A stretch of 64,000 nt of DNA from Strongyloides papillosus (lineage: Eukaryota; Nematoda; Chromadorea; Rhabditida; Strongyloididae), in the NCBI GenBank assembly GCA_005656395.1, contig SRSI01000046.1, forward strand, positions 248,001 through 312,000, written 5' to 3'. A model generated the notes under the pieces. It was given only the letters and a program-made list of their open reading frames with translations, was not told the origin of the DNA and did no database searches. Of this stretch, positions 33,332 through 45,730 are shown piece after piece (within the stretch, counting starts at the first letter, position 1; each line of letters opens with the position of its first letter). The translations under genes and the position numbers were made by a program.

Positions 33332-35338
33332 TTAGTGGTATGGTGAAATGTAATCTGGTGATGATTGTAAACCTGAGACATCTGTACTAAAATCATGTAA
33401 GTATTCAAAAGTTTCCATTGCCTTACGTTCTTGATTTCTATAACATGAATAAGTTTTCGAATTAATTACTTTACGTGGCGGTACAAACTTTACACGATCA
33501 CCACGTTTACGAAGTTGTCTTTCAATTAATGCTGTGTTGGAGTCAATTTCATCATCCGATGAATATGGATAATACTCCGATAATGGAACAGCTTTTGTTT
33601 TATATTTTGATAAATGAGATGGTTTCGGTGGAAGTGGTGGCTTAAGTTCTACCTCTTTTTCTACATAATCTTCTAATGAAGGAGGTGGAGAAATCGTACC
33701 TTTTATTTTTGGCTTTCTTATTTCTTGAATATTTGAATCAGAAAGTGATTTTCTTAGTGGTGATTTTTTGATTTTATACAAAGAATCATTTATTTCTATC
33801 TTTTTAATATTTTCTTTCTTATCATCCTTCTCCTCTCTAGTTACACTAATGCAATCAGATAACTTCTCATCAAACTTTTCCATAGAAGCTAATGGAGCGA
33901 AATGTATTGTTTTCTTATCACATGTCATCTCACCTCCTGTCAAACTACAATATTCTTCCTCAATTGTCGTACAAACTGACTCCATAACATATGGTTCCAA
34001 TGGTGATGGATGATTACACTGTGAAAGAACACTATTTGATCGAGGACAATCTCTAGTTTGTTCTAAATTACAAGTGCTTTCATTATCTGTATGACGGGTA
34101 TTTTTGAATACATAACAATCATCGTCTCCCTCATCTCCAGAGCGTGGAATAAAATTGTTAAACATCAAACTTGAATTCATTTTATTTTTATGAGCAAGGT
34201 TATTAAGAATATCAGCATTTGAATCTGTCAATACACATAGTGCTTCACCTGCTCCAGCTATTGGTATCGTAGACTCATCAGTGTGACTATGATTTATCTG
34301 TGAAAATTTATCTGACAACATATTTTCTTGGTTCTTTACTTTTAATTTCCATTTTTTAAGTTCTTCATCTGCGTTTCTTAGTGACTTTTCAAGTTCACGA
34401 TTTTTAGCCACCTCAAATGATAATCTTCTATCAATCTCTTTCATTCTTTTTTGCTGTTTATCTATACAATCCTCCAATTTTTCAATTTGACTTTGATAAT
34501 GTAAAAGTTCACTTGCATACTTATTTCTCATTTCTTTTGCTTTATTTCTCCATTTATAATATTTATCCTGATATTCCTGTAAATTAAAAAGATTAAAATC
34601 AAACTAACAACAATTTTTAATTACTTTTACTTTCATCCTAAGTAGATGATCGAAGTTATCTTCATAATCTGTATCGTCATTATCTGTGTAATTTAAAGAA
34701 TCTCTTTCATCTGGATATCTATATTTTGAATGAATATCAGATATCTTATAATTATTTCTACGACACATGGACAATGGACTTGGTCCAGAACTATCATACT
34801 CTGATGTACTAATGAATTCATTCAAGTTACGATTATTTAATACATTATGATTCTTTTTATGATATGTACTTTGAGACATCAGTGAAGTATTTAATATAAC
34901 ACTTTGGTTCATACGATCGATTTCATGTTTTCTATGTTTCTTTCCCTCATAGTATGATTCATTAACATATGGATTTTGGCGACTTCTACCTTTATTTTCT
35001 CTTAGGGAATGCCTTTCATCAATTGTATACATAGGAACTCCAGGACAACTCCTTGGACCACGTGTTTTTTTAGGTGCTGTTGGGACGGAATATGCATATG
35101 AAGACTTTGTTACATCAACATTTCCTGTATAAACACCTCCGTCACCATACTTATATTTAGAATTATCCCATCCTGAATTACTCTTTGTTGAACATCTGCT
35201 ATCACGATTACGCGCCTAAAAATAGTTCATCGATTGATACTTCAAAAGAAGCCGAAAAAAAAAACTTACAAATGATACTTCGTTTTCTTTGTTGTGTTTT
35301 TTACTTTTATTAAACATTCTCATAAACGTAGAAGCCAT
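33332..35338 (-). CDS. coiled-coil protein with Pro-rich (SH3-ligand-like) C-terminal region
   Basis: Three exons: 35338-35270 (23 codons), 35215-34625 and 34576-33332. Phases agree and give 634 residues; a donor six bases earlier (exon end 34631) is equally legal and would remove two residues. The N-terminal third is hydrophilic and rich in Ser, Tyr and Arg. A coiled coil of about 70 residues follows the second splice (EYQDKYYKWRNKAKEMRNKY, then LEDCIDKQQKRMKE). The C-terminal part is acidic or phospho-site-like with a PPLPPKPSHLSKYK proline motif near the end. Not recognised; a cytoskeletal adaptor is a guess. Convergent with the ZP gene (275 bases apart). Confidence 0.8.
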
Positions 35339-36876
35339 CTTATAATATAATATAGATATGAAATTAGTAATATATTTTTGTTAAAAATTAAGTTTATATC
35401 TTTCTTCTTCTATGATCCTAAAAATATTTAATAATTATAAATTGTAATAATAGATTGAATTGTGATATAGATTCTAAATAAATAATAAAACTAAAATCAA
35501 GGAAGAATAAATCTATCCATGTGTAAGAATAATATAAATATAATAATTAAAAATGGAGTAGTGAAATTAATGCGCACCTCAACAAACTAAACTACTAATA
35601 GTATTATGAGAGAATGATGATGTAGTATCTTCTACCCGCCACTATAAACCAATCTAAAAACTAATAACTGTGCTCACAACCACTCTGAATGATCTCCTTC
35701 CTTAAATATAAGGAAAATGTATACCCCTAGTACGAACATTTAAGGCGGAATTAATATATTGTTTTACAACAAGTATGCTTTTTCCTTTTCACTTTTACCG
35801 ACATCAATGGCATGCTGTCATTTCTTGATACATCTCACTTTTATTTACGTCCACTTCGAGGCTAGAAACATTTTAATCCTCATTATGTGAAAATTATATA
35901 CACCTTATCTCTGGATATTCAAATTAAAACTTTTTCTCATTTAAAATAAATCTCATTTTAATAGAATTAATTGAATCTCCAATTATACTTCTCCAATCAC
36001 ATAATCCTTATTGTATAAATACTGATAAGTACCCCTAAATCCATTCTGCAGGAAATGGAAGTGAAACCATTCAATTAAAATTCAACAAATTTTCCAAGTA
36101 ATTGATCAAATAACAATCTAAATAGTAAAATAGCTCAAGTTTCAAGTAAATTTTAATTACTAATAAGTAAAAGAAATAACGCTTCTCATAGTGAGAGAAT
36201 TAACTCTTTTTTTAAACATTACCTAAACAGAAATTGCATCACTGTTTGTTTTCTGATCTTTCTCGGCACACTCTTGAAAGTTTGTAATCACAACATTGTA
36301 AATAATTTTAATGTGTTGAACATTTGATTACAAGTTTGAAAAGTTTATACCTTCATAACAATATCTGTTCTATGTTGTGGATATTCCATAGTGAAGAAAA
36401 AATCTAAGAAGGCGGTTGTACTTCATTGGATATTCACACAAAAGTACTTATTTCATCAAACCTTTAATAGGACTTTTTTGTCATGATTGAAAGTTCAAGT
36501 AGTTTTGTCCAGAGATCATATATTTCAAAGCACTTTTTCATAAATTACTTGCAAATTTCTAATAATGTATATACTACTTTTGACTTCAATAAATGATCAT
36601 TGTTAATAATAATTATAGATGGAAAAAATAGCCCTTTTATTTTCTCTAATGGATTATACAATGACATTTACAAGATATTTTAATAAATGGTGCATTCTTT
36701 TATATCATACCGATAACTTATAGGTTATAGAAAAAGATCATTAAAATTATTTTGATATATGGATATAAATCATTACTATGCTGTAAAATAGTATGAAGAA
36801 TAAATTTTTAGATGTTTCTTGGGTTAAAAAACGATAACTTACAATAGGAGAATTCATAAGAACATGAAAATTATTC
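35339..36876. other. intergenic and upstream region
   Basis: Contains the presumed promoter of the coiled-coil gene; 35560-35880 is somewhat richer in GC. No open frame supported. Confidence 0.5.
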
Positions 36877-36976
36877 GGGTAAAGCTACACTGGCATTACT
36901 GGGCTAGTATGCATTTACCTGTCTTTCGAAGGAGGTAAATACATACTAACCCAACAGGGCTAGTGTAGCATTACCC
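36877..36976. repeat. long imperfect hairpin (inverted repeat, about 45-bp arms)
   Basis: Left arm from GGGTAAAGCTACACTGG to GCATTTACCT and right arm from AGGTAAATACATACTAA to GTAGCATTACCC are reverse complements at roughly four of five positions, separated by a loop of about 12 bases. Several mismatches would be G-U pairs in RNA. It is the most GC-rich short stretch in a very AT-rich region. Possible identities: a small foldback element, or the stem-loop of a small-RNA precursor. Confidence 0.75.
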
Positions 36977-37312
36977 CATTCTTAAATTTACACCCTTTAT
37001 AATAAATACTTTTCGTATTCTAAGGGGGTTCTTTTTTAAAATCTATTAGATGTTTTAAGATTCTTTATTTTTGCTATCAATTTTATGACTTTTATCTATT
37101 TCTATCATTTTTTTCCACAAAATAGTGATATTATTTGGTACTAATTTTTCTTGCTACTTTAAAGTGTAATTTTAATCAGATTAAACTTAATTTGATGTGC
37201 CTTAACTACTGTTTGCACTTTTAACGGTTTCCTAAGAATTAAATAGAAGAATATAACAAAAATAAATAGGACAGTCAGCTGGTATAATACACTATTTTTC
37301 AAAGCAGCATAA

Positions 37313-37561
37313 TCCAAACATGCCCTATTTTCTGAACTTTCCAGTAACAGTAGGAAACATCAAGAATTCTCCATTTTCAACAGTGTAAGAGATTTCAAAA
37401 GGAAAATTAGCATTATACTACACGTATATGGACCAATATTTAACGGAAATAATGTCTTGGAGCATAATAATTCGTGCTACCAAATAAAAAATGGACACCA
37501 GCACGACTTTTGTTTGGAGAAATGTTTTTGCCGGAATCAAACTAGATTTTATGGTGATGTA
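37313..37561 (+). other. exon-like open segment of unknown nature
   Basis: 83 codons without a stop between TAA at 37310 and TAA at 37562, no ATG-led start, and clearly higher GC than the flanks. The product ends Cys-rich (NSCYQIKNG, then CLEKCFCRNQ). A second frame over the same bases is also largely open (two stops), so the openness may reflect composition. It could be an exon of an unassembled gene or an old gene fragment. Confidence 0.2.
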
Positions 37562-38051
37562 TAATATATTTACTTAAAAATGATGTGGAAATAATTATTT
37601 ATTTCAAGCTTCATTTGTCAAACATTCACAAATCTATTGATAACTGCAATATACCAAAGTCAAAAAGACTTGGTAAATAATTAGTTTTTTTTTTATTCCA
37701 TAGTAGCTATTGTATCTTATCAATATATTAATATAGTTATAATTTATATACCTGGGTATTTATTTTATTGTCGATATGTGGAAAGATTATTGTTTCCGAG
37801 GAGTTCTCATTTAATTTTATTATTTATCTTTAATTTGTGTAACATTTACCAGGCCTTATAATGGAAAGTTTATTATATGAGGTACAGTATTGAGTGACAA
37901 TTTAACTATAAAGTCTACCTAATACAATAAATAATCTTTTTGTTTTCATTTTAACAATGAAAATGTAGAAATAATTATCTTTTTTATTTTTGAATGTTTT
38001 ATTTTTATTTGAAATATCTAATTTTATTAATAGCTTTGTAATTTTTTTCAG

Positions 38052-38177
38052 AATATAGTCCTATTGAATTATTGCATACAGAATTGAATGAAAGTAATAT
38101 TAGACTGCTGAACAAACACATAATCAATATCAATACAATTTTTATATGCTAATCGAGAATGGTGGAGTCGTTACATG
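38052..38177 (+). pseudogene. decayed fragment resembling the first HEAT repeat of the PP2A A subunit (PR65)
   Basis: The segment lies between a TTTTTTCAG acceptor and a perfect GTAAGT donor. From 38054 it reads YSPIELLHTELNESNIRLL and continues to NTI, which lines up without gaps with the start of the PP2A scaffold subunit (Y-PI--L--EL---...L--I----TI; about 9 of 28 positions identical as judged from memory of the family). A TAA at 38150 then interrupts the frame, and the following bases resemble the continuation in another frame. This looks like a dead exon-sized copy. The match is short, so a chance HEAT-like sequence cannot be excluded. Confidence 0.4.
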
Positions 38178-38544
38178 GTAAGTAAAAGCTAGAGGTCCTC
38201 AAACTGGAATTTGTCATAATTTCTCTTATCATATATATCGTTTTATTTCTTGTAGTATGAGCTTTTGTTAACGAAAAAACGTTTTTACATTTGATCAATT
38301 TTAAGACCTTATTATTTTTTATAACATTATTTTACATATTTATAACATTAAGATATTTTTATTTCTTTGTTATATATTCCTTCCTATATGCTTCTCTACA
38401 AGAAAGGAACATTTTTGGATGGTTTTTTTCATAATTTAGTTTAAGTATAAACAAATATATATTTTATTTAAATTTTTTTTCTATTATCATACACTGTATT
38501 GTGTAAGATAAAAAAAAAGAAGGAAAGAAGAGATACAATATTTC
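38178..38544. other. upstream region of MROH1
   Basis: AT-rich; probable promoter of the MROH1 gene. Nothing specific recognised. Confidence 0.4.
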
Positions 38545-41500
38545 ATGGTTTACTATTTCCTAATTATGGATAAAATTCAATTTAAAAATTATGATTATAT
38601 AAAACCAAAGTGTCTTTCAGAATTGATATTAGCTCTCTTGGATGCTATTGTAAGTAATGGTAGTAAGGAGAATAAAGAAGAATTATGTCAGTGTCTTCAA
38701 AATTTTGGTTTCCAACAACCAACTTTATTTTTAAGAGCTTCCCACGCTTTTATGCTACAACATCCTAAAGTAAGTTCATTTTCGTAGTAATATAATGTTT
38801 CATATACTATTTATAGTTATCAGCTAATGAAAAAGCTATGATTTTAAGTTGTATTAATGTTGTTCTTGGGAAATCTACCATATTAGGAAGTTTAGATGAA
38901 CAACAGGGATTATTAATAATAAATTTAGTTACACAAGAAATAACGTTAACAAAAGAAAATGAGGAAGAATGGGCTGAGTCTGGGAAGGAAGTTTTAGTGA
39001 CATTAGGTAAAAATGATAGATTTGTACATAATGTTATGGATGCATTACTACAAAAATTCCCTCCTGGTTTATCACATTCTCCTCACAAATACATTATTAA
39101 ATCACTTTCGGCAATATCAGAACATAATCCTCCCGGTTTTATCCCTTTTCTAACAGATATCTTATCAAGAGCTGTTAGGCTCCTTCCACAATTGAAGATT
39201 GAATTAATGAAGTCTGTTTGGTCACAAGCGCTATGTTCTTTTTGTGATTCAATTGTTGAATATTATCATTCTGGACAGGTACATGAATCAAATGTAACAT
39301 ATAGTGATATACTAAAAGATTACTCTGATCAAATGGAACAATTATATGATGTTATTATAACTTGGGTCAACTCAAAAGATTCTAAAGTTAGAGCAGATTC
39401 AATTGAATGTGTGGGGACGTTATGTATGATGATAGATAAAAAAAGGATAGTCAAAGATATTAAAAAATTAGTTTCTTTATTTACAAATTTATATAAAAGA
39501 TGTACATTAGAAGAACAACTTGGAATAACAAGAGGAATATGTCACTTTTTAGAAGCTTCATGTGAGGATGCAGATGATTCTGTACCATTAGAACATTATA
39601 TTGATGACATCTTAAATAATGTATTTCCACATGTCTGTATCGACCAAGAATCTAAAGAAGGGAGTTATGATGAAAAGATTCCCTCGTCATCATCAAATTT
39701 AAATTCTATAAAATTAAGAAATGAAAGTTTACGATGTTTCCATGTGGCGGCAGAGAGATTTGCAGATAAGATAGTTTATTATTTACTTCATAAAATGCAA
39801 AGTGTCATAGATAACATCAAATTGGGTGCTATTAATTTAATGAGACATTTATTAAATTCTCCTAGCGTTCAAATGGAGGATAAAAGATCATTAATTATTA
39901 TGGGGTTAAAACCAATGTTAACAACAGAAACATTAACACCCATTGTTAAAAAGGGAATTTGTCAATTATGTATTGCATTGGCTGATCATGGTTTTGTTGA
40001 TAAAGAAAGAAGTGGCAATTTAGTTATTGATTTTTTGACAAAAAATTTAATTTCTGACCCATTAATGTTAGCAAGAAATGGTATTTGTTATGATTCTGAA
40101 TCTCAAGGTCTCTCAACTGTTCATTCTCACTGTGCTCAAGCATTACATACAATTGCTAAAACATGTGACTCCTCTCTCGAATTGCTATGGCCCCATTTAT
40201 TTGAATTTATTTGCTTAGAAAGTTATAATGCAGTGGCTGCTGATATATTTAAATGTATTAGAATTGTTGTGAAGAGGATAAAAGAAAAAAATGGAGAGTT
40301 AGACTTTGAGAATGGTTTTGATAATGTTAAAGTTGCTAACAGTGTACAGGTTTTTTCAAGATTAATTGTTTCTCTAAATGCATCACCATTAAGTTCAGCC
40401 GTTATATATAGGATTAAAGAATCATTGTTATTAATAGAATCTCTTAGTGAATGGTTTCATCCTAATTTAAAGAAAGTTTGTGACTCTAAGATAAGTAATT
40501 TAATTACAGCATCTGAAAAACTGTTAACCTCTCAAAATAATGAAAAAGTTGTTTTATCTACTAATTATATATCATCTAAATTACCAAATCAATCATCTAA
40601 AGGTTGTATTAAAGTAACAAAATTAGAAATGTGGAATAGTATGGTAATGGATTTTGTTAAAGAAACTCTTGTTGCAATAAATAGTGGCGATTGGAGGCAG
40701 TCATTTGCCGCATCAATGGCAAAGCAAATTAATTTATATGGTAATCAAACTAGAGATCGAAGTTTCTTGTTAACATGTATTGGATCAATACTATCTTACA
40801 TCACTGATAATACTTTTGTTGTTGATCATTTGATATTAGTTTTCAGATCAGCTAATCACTCTCATTATACTGAAAGAATTGGTTGTGCAATGGCTGTAGG
40901 GTATTGTTCCAAAACTCATACAGATTTAGTGTTAACGGAATTAGAAAATATTGCGAAATGGGAACATCTTAAAAAAAATTCATCAGGTTTTTTTAGCTTC
41001 ATGTCATACAAATCGTATACAGATCAAGAGATGGTAAATTTAAGAGCTACCTTAATGTTAAGTTATGGATATTTAATGATGAATTGTCCCGTTGAAACAA
41101 TTGTCCAACGGTTAGAAAAAACAGTTTTAGTATTTTTAAGAATATATATGGGTAACACAAAACAAGATACGGTTGTTAGAGAAGCTTTATTAGAAACTAT
41201 GCATCTTATCGCCAAAGCTTTTCATCCTTCTAATTTTACCTCAGAATATAAATTTGACATAAGAACAGAACTTTATGGATACATCAAAGAATATATTCAA
41301 TCTGAAAGTCAAGAAACTCTTTCTAGTTGGATAAGATTACTTGCCTGTAAAGCAACAACATCACTAATAAAATTAGAACCAGATAATCTGGAACCTGAAC
41401 TTTGGGATTTAGTAAGAGTTATTGCCAAATTTACTTTATCATTAAGAAGAGAAAAGAGTGGATTAAAAACCATTGATAATGATCAGGCAAGTACAATGAT

Positions 41501-43947
41501 GGAAGCAACAGTTGAAAAATTCAGAGAAGTAATTCAACAGATGATCAAAAAAATTCCAACAGTTGAAACTGTATCTGATTTATTAAAAATGTTCACACCA
41601 TACTTTGGTTCACAATATGATCATGAAAGAACAAGAGCTATTGATATAGTTGTTCTTATTCTTGAGTCATATAATGACAACGCTACTGATATTAGTTTAG
41701 GAAAAGCTAATGATTTCGTGCCAATGTATTTATTATTGGGACGTCTTTGTCCAAGAATTACTGATTCACTTTTCCAAGTACGGAAATTGTCCTTAAAAGC
41801 AATAAAAATCACTTTTAGTTTGTGGTCATTACACAGAGGATTTTCAAAAATTGATGCTAAAGACGATTTTGATATTGATAATTTTATTAAAACATATTTG
41901 TCAAATGAAGCAAAATTGGATTCTAATAGTAGTAGAAAGGCAATTGCAGCAATAGGAGAACATGTAGAATCAAGACTACCCCAATCACAAATCCATCAAT
42001 ATCTTTCTGTTCTCTTTGAAATGTTAACAGATCGTCAAAGTATTGTTAGTTCAAGTGCTGCTCAATTACTAACATCAATTATCAAAAGTCGGGGAAGCCA
42101 ACTTGAGTCAGAGGCTGAATTTTTAACGGAAGTAATGTTAAATAAATTAGCTGATATTCAAAATTGTATTCAAACATATTCAGATTTGTTAAATGCTTTA
42201 ATAACATTAGCTTCTCATCAATTATATACTGTTGTTGATGTATTATTACGTCAAGACCTCCCATATTCCAACTCTACAACAGATGTATGGCAAAGTTTAT
42301 CTAAAGAAAGTACACAATTTGGACTAATTTTAGATTATCTTTTTGAATTAATGGGACTTATTGTTGATGAGAATAAAGAAGTGATATCTACTTCCATATC
42401 AATGCAAACATTTCAACCAACAGAAAATATTGATATTGGAGCAGGTGTAACAATAAAAAATGTAACTCCAGAATGTTGTGCTTTCCTATCTGCCATTAAT
42501 GTTATTATGAAAGCATCACCATCAGAGGAAATTTTGTCTAATAGGAGTTATCAAATTTTAGCAATTCTTTTACAATTGTTATCTTCAATCATTGATTCAA
42601 AATTCCCATTATATTCAAATGATATTAATGAAGATGATAAAAATATGGGAGAGGTATCGAAATCACTTAAAATCAAGCCATCAATATTAACAAATGACCT
42701 GAGAAAACTTTTTTCATCACCCTCAACATTGGTATCAGCTGCGATTAAAACATTATTAGAAAATACTAAAAATGAAAATATTATTGATATTATGAATAAT
42801 CAACGTGGATGGACCTCATTAACACATTCACAAAATTATATTAATGCTGTCGATATACTATGTAAAGCTTTATCAGATAGCAGACCACAATGGATAAGAC
42901 CATTAACTAAATTGTTAGAAGTTTATATTTCAAGTACATTAGATGCTCATAGAATATCTATAGCAATTGTTTTTTTCTTCATTAGTTGCTCGATGCCCGG
43001 ATTCTCACGGAAATTTTGATCTAAATTTCTTTGATAACATAGTAGAATCATTATTAGAATTAATAAAAGATGAATGTTTGCTTGTAAGAAAATTATCCAT
43101 AAGGGGTTTAGGAAAATTACCTATTGTTGCTTCAATATGTCATGCTCAATCATCTAGTATTGTTTTAGAGAAGTATATTAAATTAGCTGTAGAATCTGCT
43201 ATGAAAGGATTAGATGATAGCAATGATATTGACGATCAAGTTACTATAGAATCATTAAAAGCTTTTGATTCACTAGTTCTGGTTGCAGATAGTAGTGTGT
43301 TTGAAAATATCTTGCAACATTTATTATTTCAATTAAAAGTATGTTTTGAAAAAGAAAATTGTGTATTAAGATCTGTTTCATTTTCTTTGCTATCTGAATT
43401 AGCATCTAAAGTTGGCCAAAATGATGTATTTATTGAATCTTTGCATTCAAATATTGTAACTATTGCTATTCATTTAAATGATGAAGATGAGACTGTTAGA
43501 AAAGTAAGTTTATTTATTTTTAAACAACAATATATGATTAATTAATAATTTTAGAAGTGTGGTATGGTTTTAAAAAAATCGGTTGATTTATTTACTGCCC
43601 CAGCATTGTCAACATTAATATCGAAGACATTTGAAAATGACGATATCCCAGTAAATTATAATAATTTTATCAAAGATTTTGCTATGGTTATTGCTATATC
43701 GTATCCAGAAAAATTAAATTATAATTCATTAATATGTACTGGATATTTTAATTCAACAAATGCAAGAAGTAGAATGAATTCAGCAATATTTATAGGTTAC
43801 CTTTTGTCAGAGCTTAATGATAATTTACGAAGTTTGATCCCAACAAATATTATATTTCCTGGTTTAGCCAAGTTGCTTAAAGATCCCGAGCCACAAGTAT
43901 CCTTAGCTGCTGCAAAAGCTATCAGTTGTCTTGCTAATTTTACATAA
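38545..43947 (+). CDS. mroh-1: maestro HEAT-like repeat family member 1 (MROH1)
   Basis: Exons 38545-38769, 38817-43503 and 43555-43947, about 1,767 residues. It is a HEAT-repeat solenoid throughout; vertebrate MROH1 associates with lysosomes. Family-diagnostic stretches are spread along the protein: ALLDAIVS near the start, QKFPPG, SLRCFHVAA, NSGDWRQSFAA, FLLTCIGSILSYI, YGSQYDHERTRAID-like DHERTRAI, LFEMLTDRQS, RGWTSLTHSQ, and the final repeat LLKDPEPQVSLAAAKAIS. Within exon 2 the frame shifts by one base at a run of seven T (42970-42976): removing one T gives HRISIAIVFSSLVARCP and restores homology on both sides. Start may be 38545 or the second ATG at 38566. Confidence 0.93.
42970..42976 (+). 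other. T7 tract at an apparent one-base frameshift in MROH1
   Basis: Reading frame one is open to a TGA at 43017; the homologous continuation is in the next frame from about 42967. A 52-base intron (42925-42976 region to the AG at 42982-42983) would restore the phase, but would delete a stretch that aligns with the family. A homopolymer error or a real mutation is more likely. Confidence 0.7.
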
Positions 43948-44031
43948 AAAATTGTCCTAGATATTTTATTATATTTTATAACATAATATTTAATTATTTA
44001 AGAAATTTCTATTATTAATTTGTGTAATATT

Positions 44032-44961
44032 TTATCTCCAAACAATGTGATAACCTGGTTGAAGAAATATAAGTACACATATCATTTCAATGGTTGGTTT
44101 TAAAATATTAAACCATGAAGCTAAAATTGTGGTTACTTCAATATATCTTCTCATTACTCTCATTATATCAATGATTTTTTCTAACTCAAATGTATTAAAA
44201 ACAAATTCAGTTATACAAATATATAAATATGGATATTGTATTAACATCGTTATCATAACAAAAAACAGCACGCTAATTTTATGCCTATTGTTAACTGAAA
44301 ATCGATTATTATAACAAAGTTTTTTAATAAAGATTATTAAACAGCACAAAATAAACATCATTTGTAAGATAGAATAGGACACCAAATGATAAGTGGGTAA
44401 CGGTGGTGGTCTAGTAATTTCATAAGAATGGAATTTTTTAACATAGAATAGTATTGAGAATGGTATTATGTATTGAAATAAAATTTTAAAAATCCCACAA
44501 ATATATATTGATGGTTTAGAAGATCGTTGTGATTTTATAAAAGTATCATATAAAAGGAATACTGTTGAAGTAGGATAAATTATCATCATTAATTCTTCGA
44601 ATTCTTTAGAATTTTCTTTACCAAACATTAAAATAGGAGTAGAAAATATATTTTTTGCCATGTCAAATTCCGTGTGGAATAGTATTATATTCAATATCAG
44701 GAGTCCATTTGAAATAATTAAATTTAAAATATAAAATCTTTTGTTAAAATTTATATAATCTTTATAATAAATTACCAAATATGAACATATAATTAGAAGG
44801 ACCGTTCCTATTCCTATAATAATAGAATATTCAGTATGTCTGTTTTCATAAATGTGAACAATTATAGGATTATTAGTATCTGAAATATTATAACCATCTT
44901 GAGTAATATCTTCATATTCAAAATCAGTTGTCAATTTGTACTCTGTGTCATTTGGAATCAT
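44032..44961 (-). CDS. serpentine (7-TM) receptor-like protein
   Basis: Single exon of 309 residues from an ATG at 44961. An extracellular N terminus of about 40 acidic residues with an N-glycosylation site (NIS) is followed by seven hydrophobic segments, approximately at 42-65, 75-95, 120-140, 153-173, 193-213, 228-250 and 275-300. The arrangement is that of nematode serpentine receptors but the class is not clear, and it is not closely similar to the receptor at 9.7 kb. Convergent with MROH1, 84 bases between stop codons. Confidence 0.75.
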   Translation of the reverse strand: MIPNDTEYKLTTDFEYEDITQDGYNISDTNNPIIVHIYENRHTEYSIIIGIGTVLLIICSYLVIYYKDYINFNKRFYILNLIISNGLLILNIILFHTEFDMAKNIFSTPILMFGKENSKEFEELMMIIYPTSTVFLLYDTFIKSQRSSKPSIYICGIFKILFQYIIPFSILFYVKKFHSYEITRPPPLPTYHLVSYSILQMMFILCCLIIFIKKLCYNNRFSVNNRHKISVLFFVMITMLIQYPYLYICITEFVFNTFELEKIIDIMRVMRRYIEVTTILASWFNILKPTIEMICVLIFLQPGYHIVWR

Positions 44962-45370
44962 AATATTAAAATATAAAAATATTATTTGTTTTAATTATTA
45001 ATACCATTTGAAAATTAATTTATATTAATAGATATTATATATCTTTTTATTGTTATGGAAACCATTTTAATTCTTAGAAATATATACATTTTATTTTAAA
45101 AGTATTTTTTCTCACTAATTATGTAACCTATCAGGAAATGATACCATAATCTATTATAGATATCAATTTAAAAAAAATGTATGTATAAAAGGTGATGACA
45201 TCACAATAGTATATTTACTTAACAAATTTGAACCTTTAAAATATGACTAAATTTCCAATGACTAATATGTATTTTGATCTCACTCATTTCACCATCATAA
45301 AAGTATATATAAATAATTATATTGAGAAATCTTGACAATCATATTTTACTTATAAATATTTAACATTTTA
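44962..45370. promoter_or_regulatory. divergent intergenic region with a TATA-like box
   Basis: TATAAAAGG at 45184-45192 lies about 180 bases before the next ATG on the plus strand, followed by a near-palindromic TGATGACATCA. Promoter function is inferred. Confidence 0.35.
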
Positions 45371-45730
45371 ATGGAAATTTCTGATAAAATTCCTGTCTAT
45401 CCAACTGCTCCAAGTACTGATATCCAACAACAGCCTAACAGAGAATCATTACCAACATATGTTGAAGCAACATCATTTCAACAGCCTAATATTAATACAT
45501 TTCAACCAATTAATCCTACTTATCCACCAACTTATTTAGGGAGTCCCAGAGTTGTTGCAGTCACAGCTCCGAGTACATGTTATGTGGAGACACATTGTCC
45601 TGATGAATGCCACGAGGATTGGATTTTATATCGTAGAAGAGCAGCTATTTTAGCATTATCATTTTTTATAATTAGCGTCATTGTATTTTGTATAATATTT
45701 TTTTCTATAAGAAGTACTAGTGGTTTTTAA
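45371..45730 (+). CDS. small PPxY/Pro-rich protein with C-terminal membrane anchor
   Basis: Single exon, 119 residues. The N-terminal 80 residues are rich in Pro, Thr and Gln with LPTYVEA and YPPTYLG (PPxY-type WW-domain ligands). A CYVETHCPDECHEDW cysteine cluster follows. A single hydrophobic segment (AILALSFFIISVIVFCIIFF) ends the protein, leaving a very short tail. The plan resembles the following gene, which has a true LITAF domain; this one lacks the second CxxC and is only LITAF-like in outline. Function unknown; membrane adaptor for a Nedd4-type ligase is a guess. Confidence 0.7.
   Translation: MEISDKIPVYPTAPSTDIQQQPNRESLPTYVEATSFQQPNINTFQPINPTYPPTYLGSPRVVAVTAPSTCYVETHCPDECHEDWILYRRRAAILALSFFIISVIVFCIIFFSIRSTSGF

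Noticed and set aside
37313..37561. Reading as a decayed Tc1/mariner transposase
   Set aside because: The frame that vaguely resembles one contains two stops, and no catalytic acidic motif is convincing; a different frame is fully open.
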